Shown piece by piece: positions 63,499 to 64,000 of a stretch of 64,000 nucleotides of DNA. How positions within the stretch are numbered: the first letter of the stretch is position 1; every line of letters starts with the position of its first letter. Source of the stretch: Kerstersia similis. Its GTDB lineage: Bacteria; Pseudomonadota; Gammaproteobacteria; Burkholderiales; Burkholderiaceae_B. The notes under the pieces are model-generated. The model saw only the letters and a program-made list of their open reading frames with translations, did no database searches and was not told the DNA's origin. The stretch is taken from NCBI RefSeq assembly GCF_965139615.1, contig NZ_CBCSIQ010000001.1:259494-323493 (forward strand), in the 5' to 3' direction. The translations under genes were made by a program, and so were the position numbers.

Positions 63499-63522
63499 TT
63501 GCGCCGTCCTGGGCTGAGAAAG

Positions 63523-63575
63523 CCAGGCCTGATCCAAGCGATTGTTGGGACGCTTGGGGCAGGTCTGGTTTTTTT
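63523..63575 (+). terminator. Nested-stem intrinsic terminator after the phosphoribosyltransferase gene
   Basis: Outer arms CCAGGCCTG (63523-63531) and CAGGTCTGG (63560-63568, one G-U pair) enclose inner arms CCAAGCG (63534-63540) and CGCTTGG (63551-63557). Seven T residues follow to 63575, reaching into the last codons of the convergent lipoprotein gene. Confidence 0.8.
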
Positions 63576-63870
63576 ATTTGGCGTCCAGCAGATGCAGGCG
63601 CTTGTCGGTAAAGACGCAAAGCACACCGGCGTCGGTATGCATGATTTGATGGTTGAAGTCACAGTACAGGGCTGCGACTTGCAGAGGCAGCTGCTGGTTG
63701 CCCCAGCTTGCCGGGCGGAAATAAGCCAGCTCGCCAGGTTTGCAGGCCTTGGCCTCTTCGTCGGAGGAGTACAGGCAGGTATTGTCCTGCGAGATTTTAG
63801 ATGACTCGCCGCAGCCAGACAAAATGCTGATGGCAGCGACGGCCAGCAGCATGGGGACAGTTCGTTTCAT
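63574..63870 (-). CDS. Small putative lipoprotein of unknown function
   Basis: 98 aa. Signal peptide with lipobox: MKRTVPMLLAVAAISILSGC, lipidated Cys at residue 20, followed by GESSKI. The mature part is about 79 residues with four further Cys (DNTCLYSSDEEAKACKPGEL; LYCDFNHQIMHTDAGVLCVF), possibly two disulfides. I do not recognise a named family, though similar small exported proteins occur in Bordetella-like genomes as far as I recall. Convergent with the phosphoribosyltransferase gene; the remaining 130 bases of the window hold nothing I can name. Confidence 0.8.
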   Translation of the reverse strand: MKRTVPMLLAVAAISILSGCGESSKISQDNTCLYSSDEEAKACKPGELAYFRPASWGNQQLPLQVAALYCDFNHQIMHTDAGVLCVFTDKRLHLLDAK

Positions 63871-64000
63871 GGTCTCTGATCTGAGGTAATAAAAAAAGAA
63901 ACCGCACGCGGCGGCAGCCGGGATTATGGCACTCCCGTCCCGAAGCAGCCAGCCTTGCTGCGCGTGGGGTGACGGCGGTAGGGCGGGGGTGGGTCTGATG

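Overview
The window reads as chromosomal DNA of a GC-rich betaproteobacterium of the Burkholderiales, most probably Alcaligenaceae (Bordetella/Achromobacter relatives). The basis is the gene content and order (trxA-rho beside parE-parC; acnB, mdh, a GntR regulator, sdhCDAB-sdhE-gltA in one block; hisZ-purA-phosphoribosyltransferase) and recognisable protein sequences. Genus and species cannot be fixed from the sequence alone. I saw no rRNA, tRNA, CRISPR array, insertion sequence or prophage.

Layout. 1-5.7 kb: housekeeping genes rho (cut by the window edge), trxA and parE-parC (topoisomerase IV). 5.8-13.9 kb: a LysR regulator divergent from a seven-gene unit that mixes a branched-chain-type ABC importer (binding protein, livG, livF, livH, livM) with methylmalonate-semialdehyde dehydrogenase and 3-hydroxyisobutyrate dehydrogenase, so uptake and the end of valine-type catabolism are coupled. 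14-17.8 kb: a fused TRAP permease with its TAXI binding protein. 18.4-23.5 kb: a ferredoxin-reductase-like flavoprotein, D-amino acid dehydrogenase, an orphan sugar-type binding protein and a membrane hydrolase. 23.7-24.3 kb: the wreck of a YtcJ-type amidohydrolase.

24.4-35.5 kb is the TCA-cycle block: acnB, an SDR protein, mdh, a GntR/UTRA regulator, sdhCDAB, sdhE and gltA. A 21-bp three-half-site element occurs in front of acnB and, inverted, in front of the GntR gene, and is the best candidate for this regulator's operator. 35.6-43 kb: AraC and cupin genes, a MarR-UvrA2 operon with a readable promoter/operator, a MaoC protein, DsbG and an MFS exporter. 43.2-54 kb: LysR, a heterodimeric ABC exporter divergent from a TetR gene, a type-B carboxylesterase and a four-gene ferric-siderophore-type importer. 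54.3-59.9 kb: a 3-hydroxyacyl-CoA dehydrogenase, then a LysR gene divergent from an FMN 2-hydroxyacid dehydrogenase / amidohydrolase / MFS catabolic unit. 60-63.9 kb: a candidate small RNA, hisZ, purA, a phosphoribosyltransferase and a small lipoprotein.

The most interesting non-coding signals are the paired acnB/GntR operators, the promoter-hairpin-terminator unit before hisZ that looks like an unannotated small RNA, two adjacent perfect palindromes upstream of the TAXI binding protein, and inverted repeats in several regulator-target intergenic regions. Among proteins, the oddities are a LivF with Arg for the Walker A Lys, an SDR with Phe for the catalytic Tyr, and a UvrA without its UvrB-binding domain.
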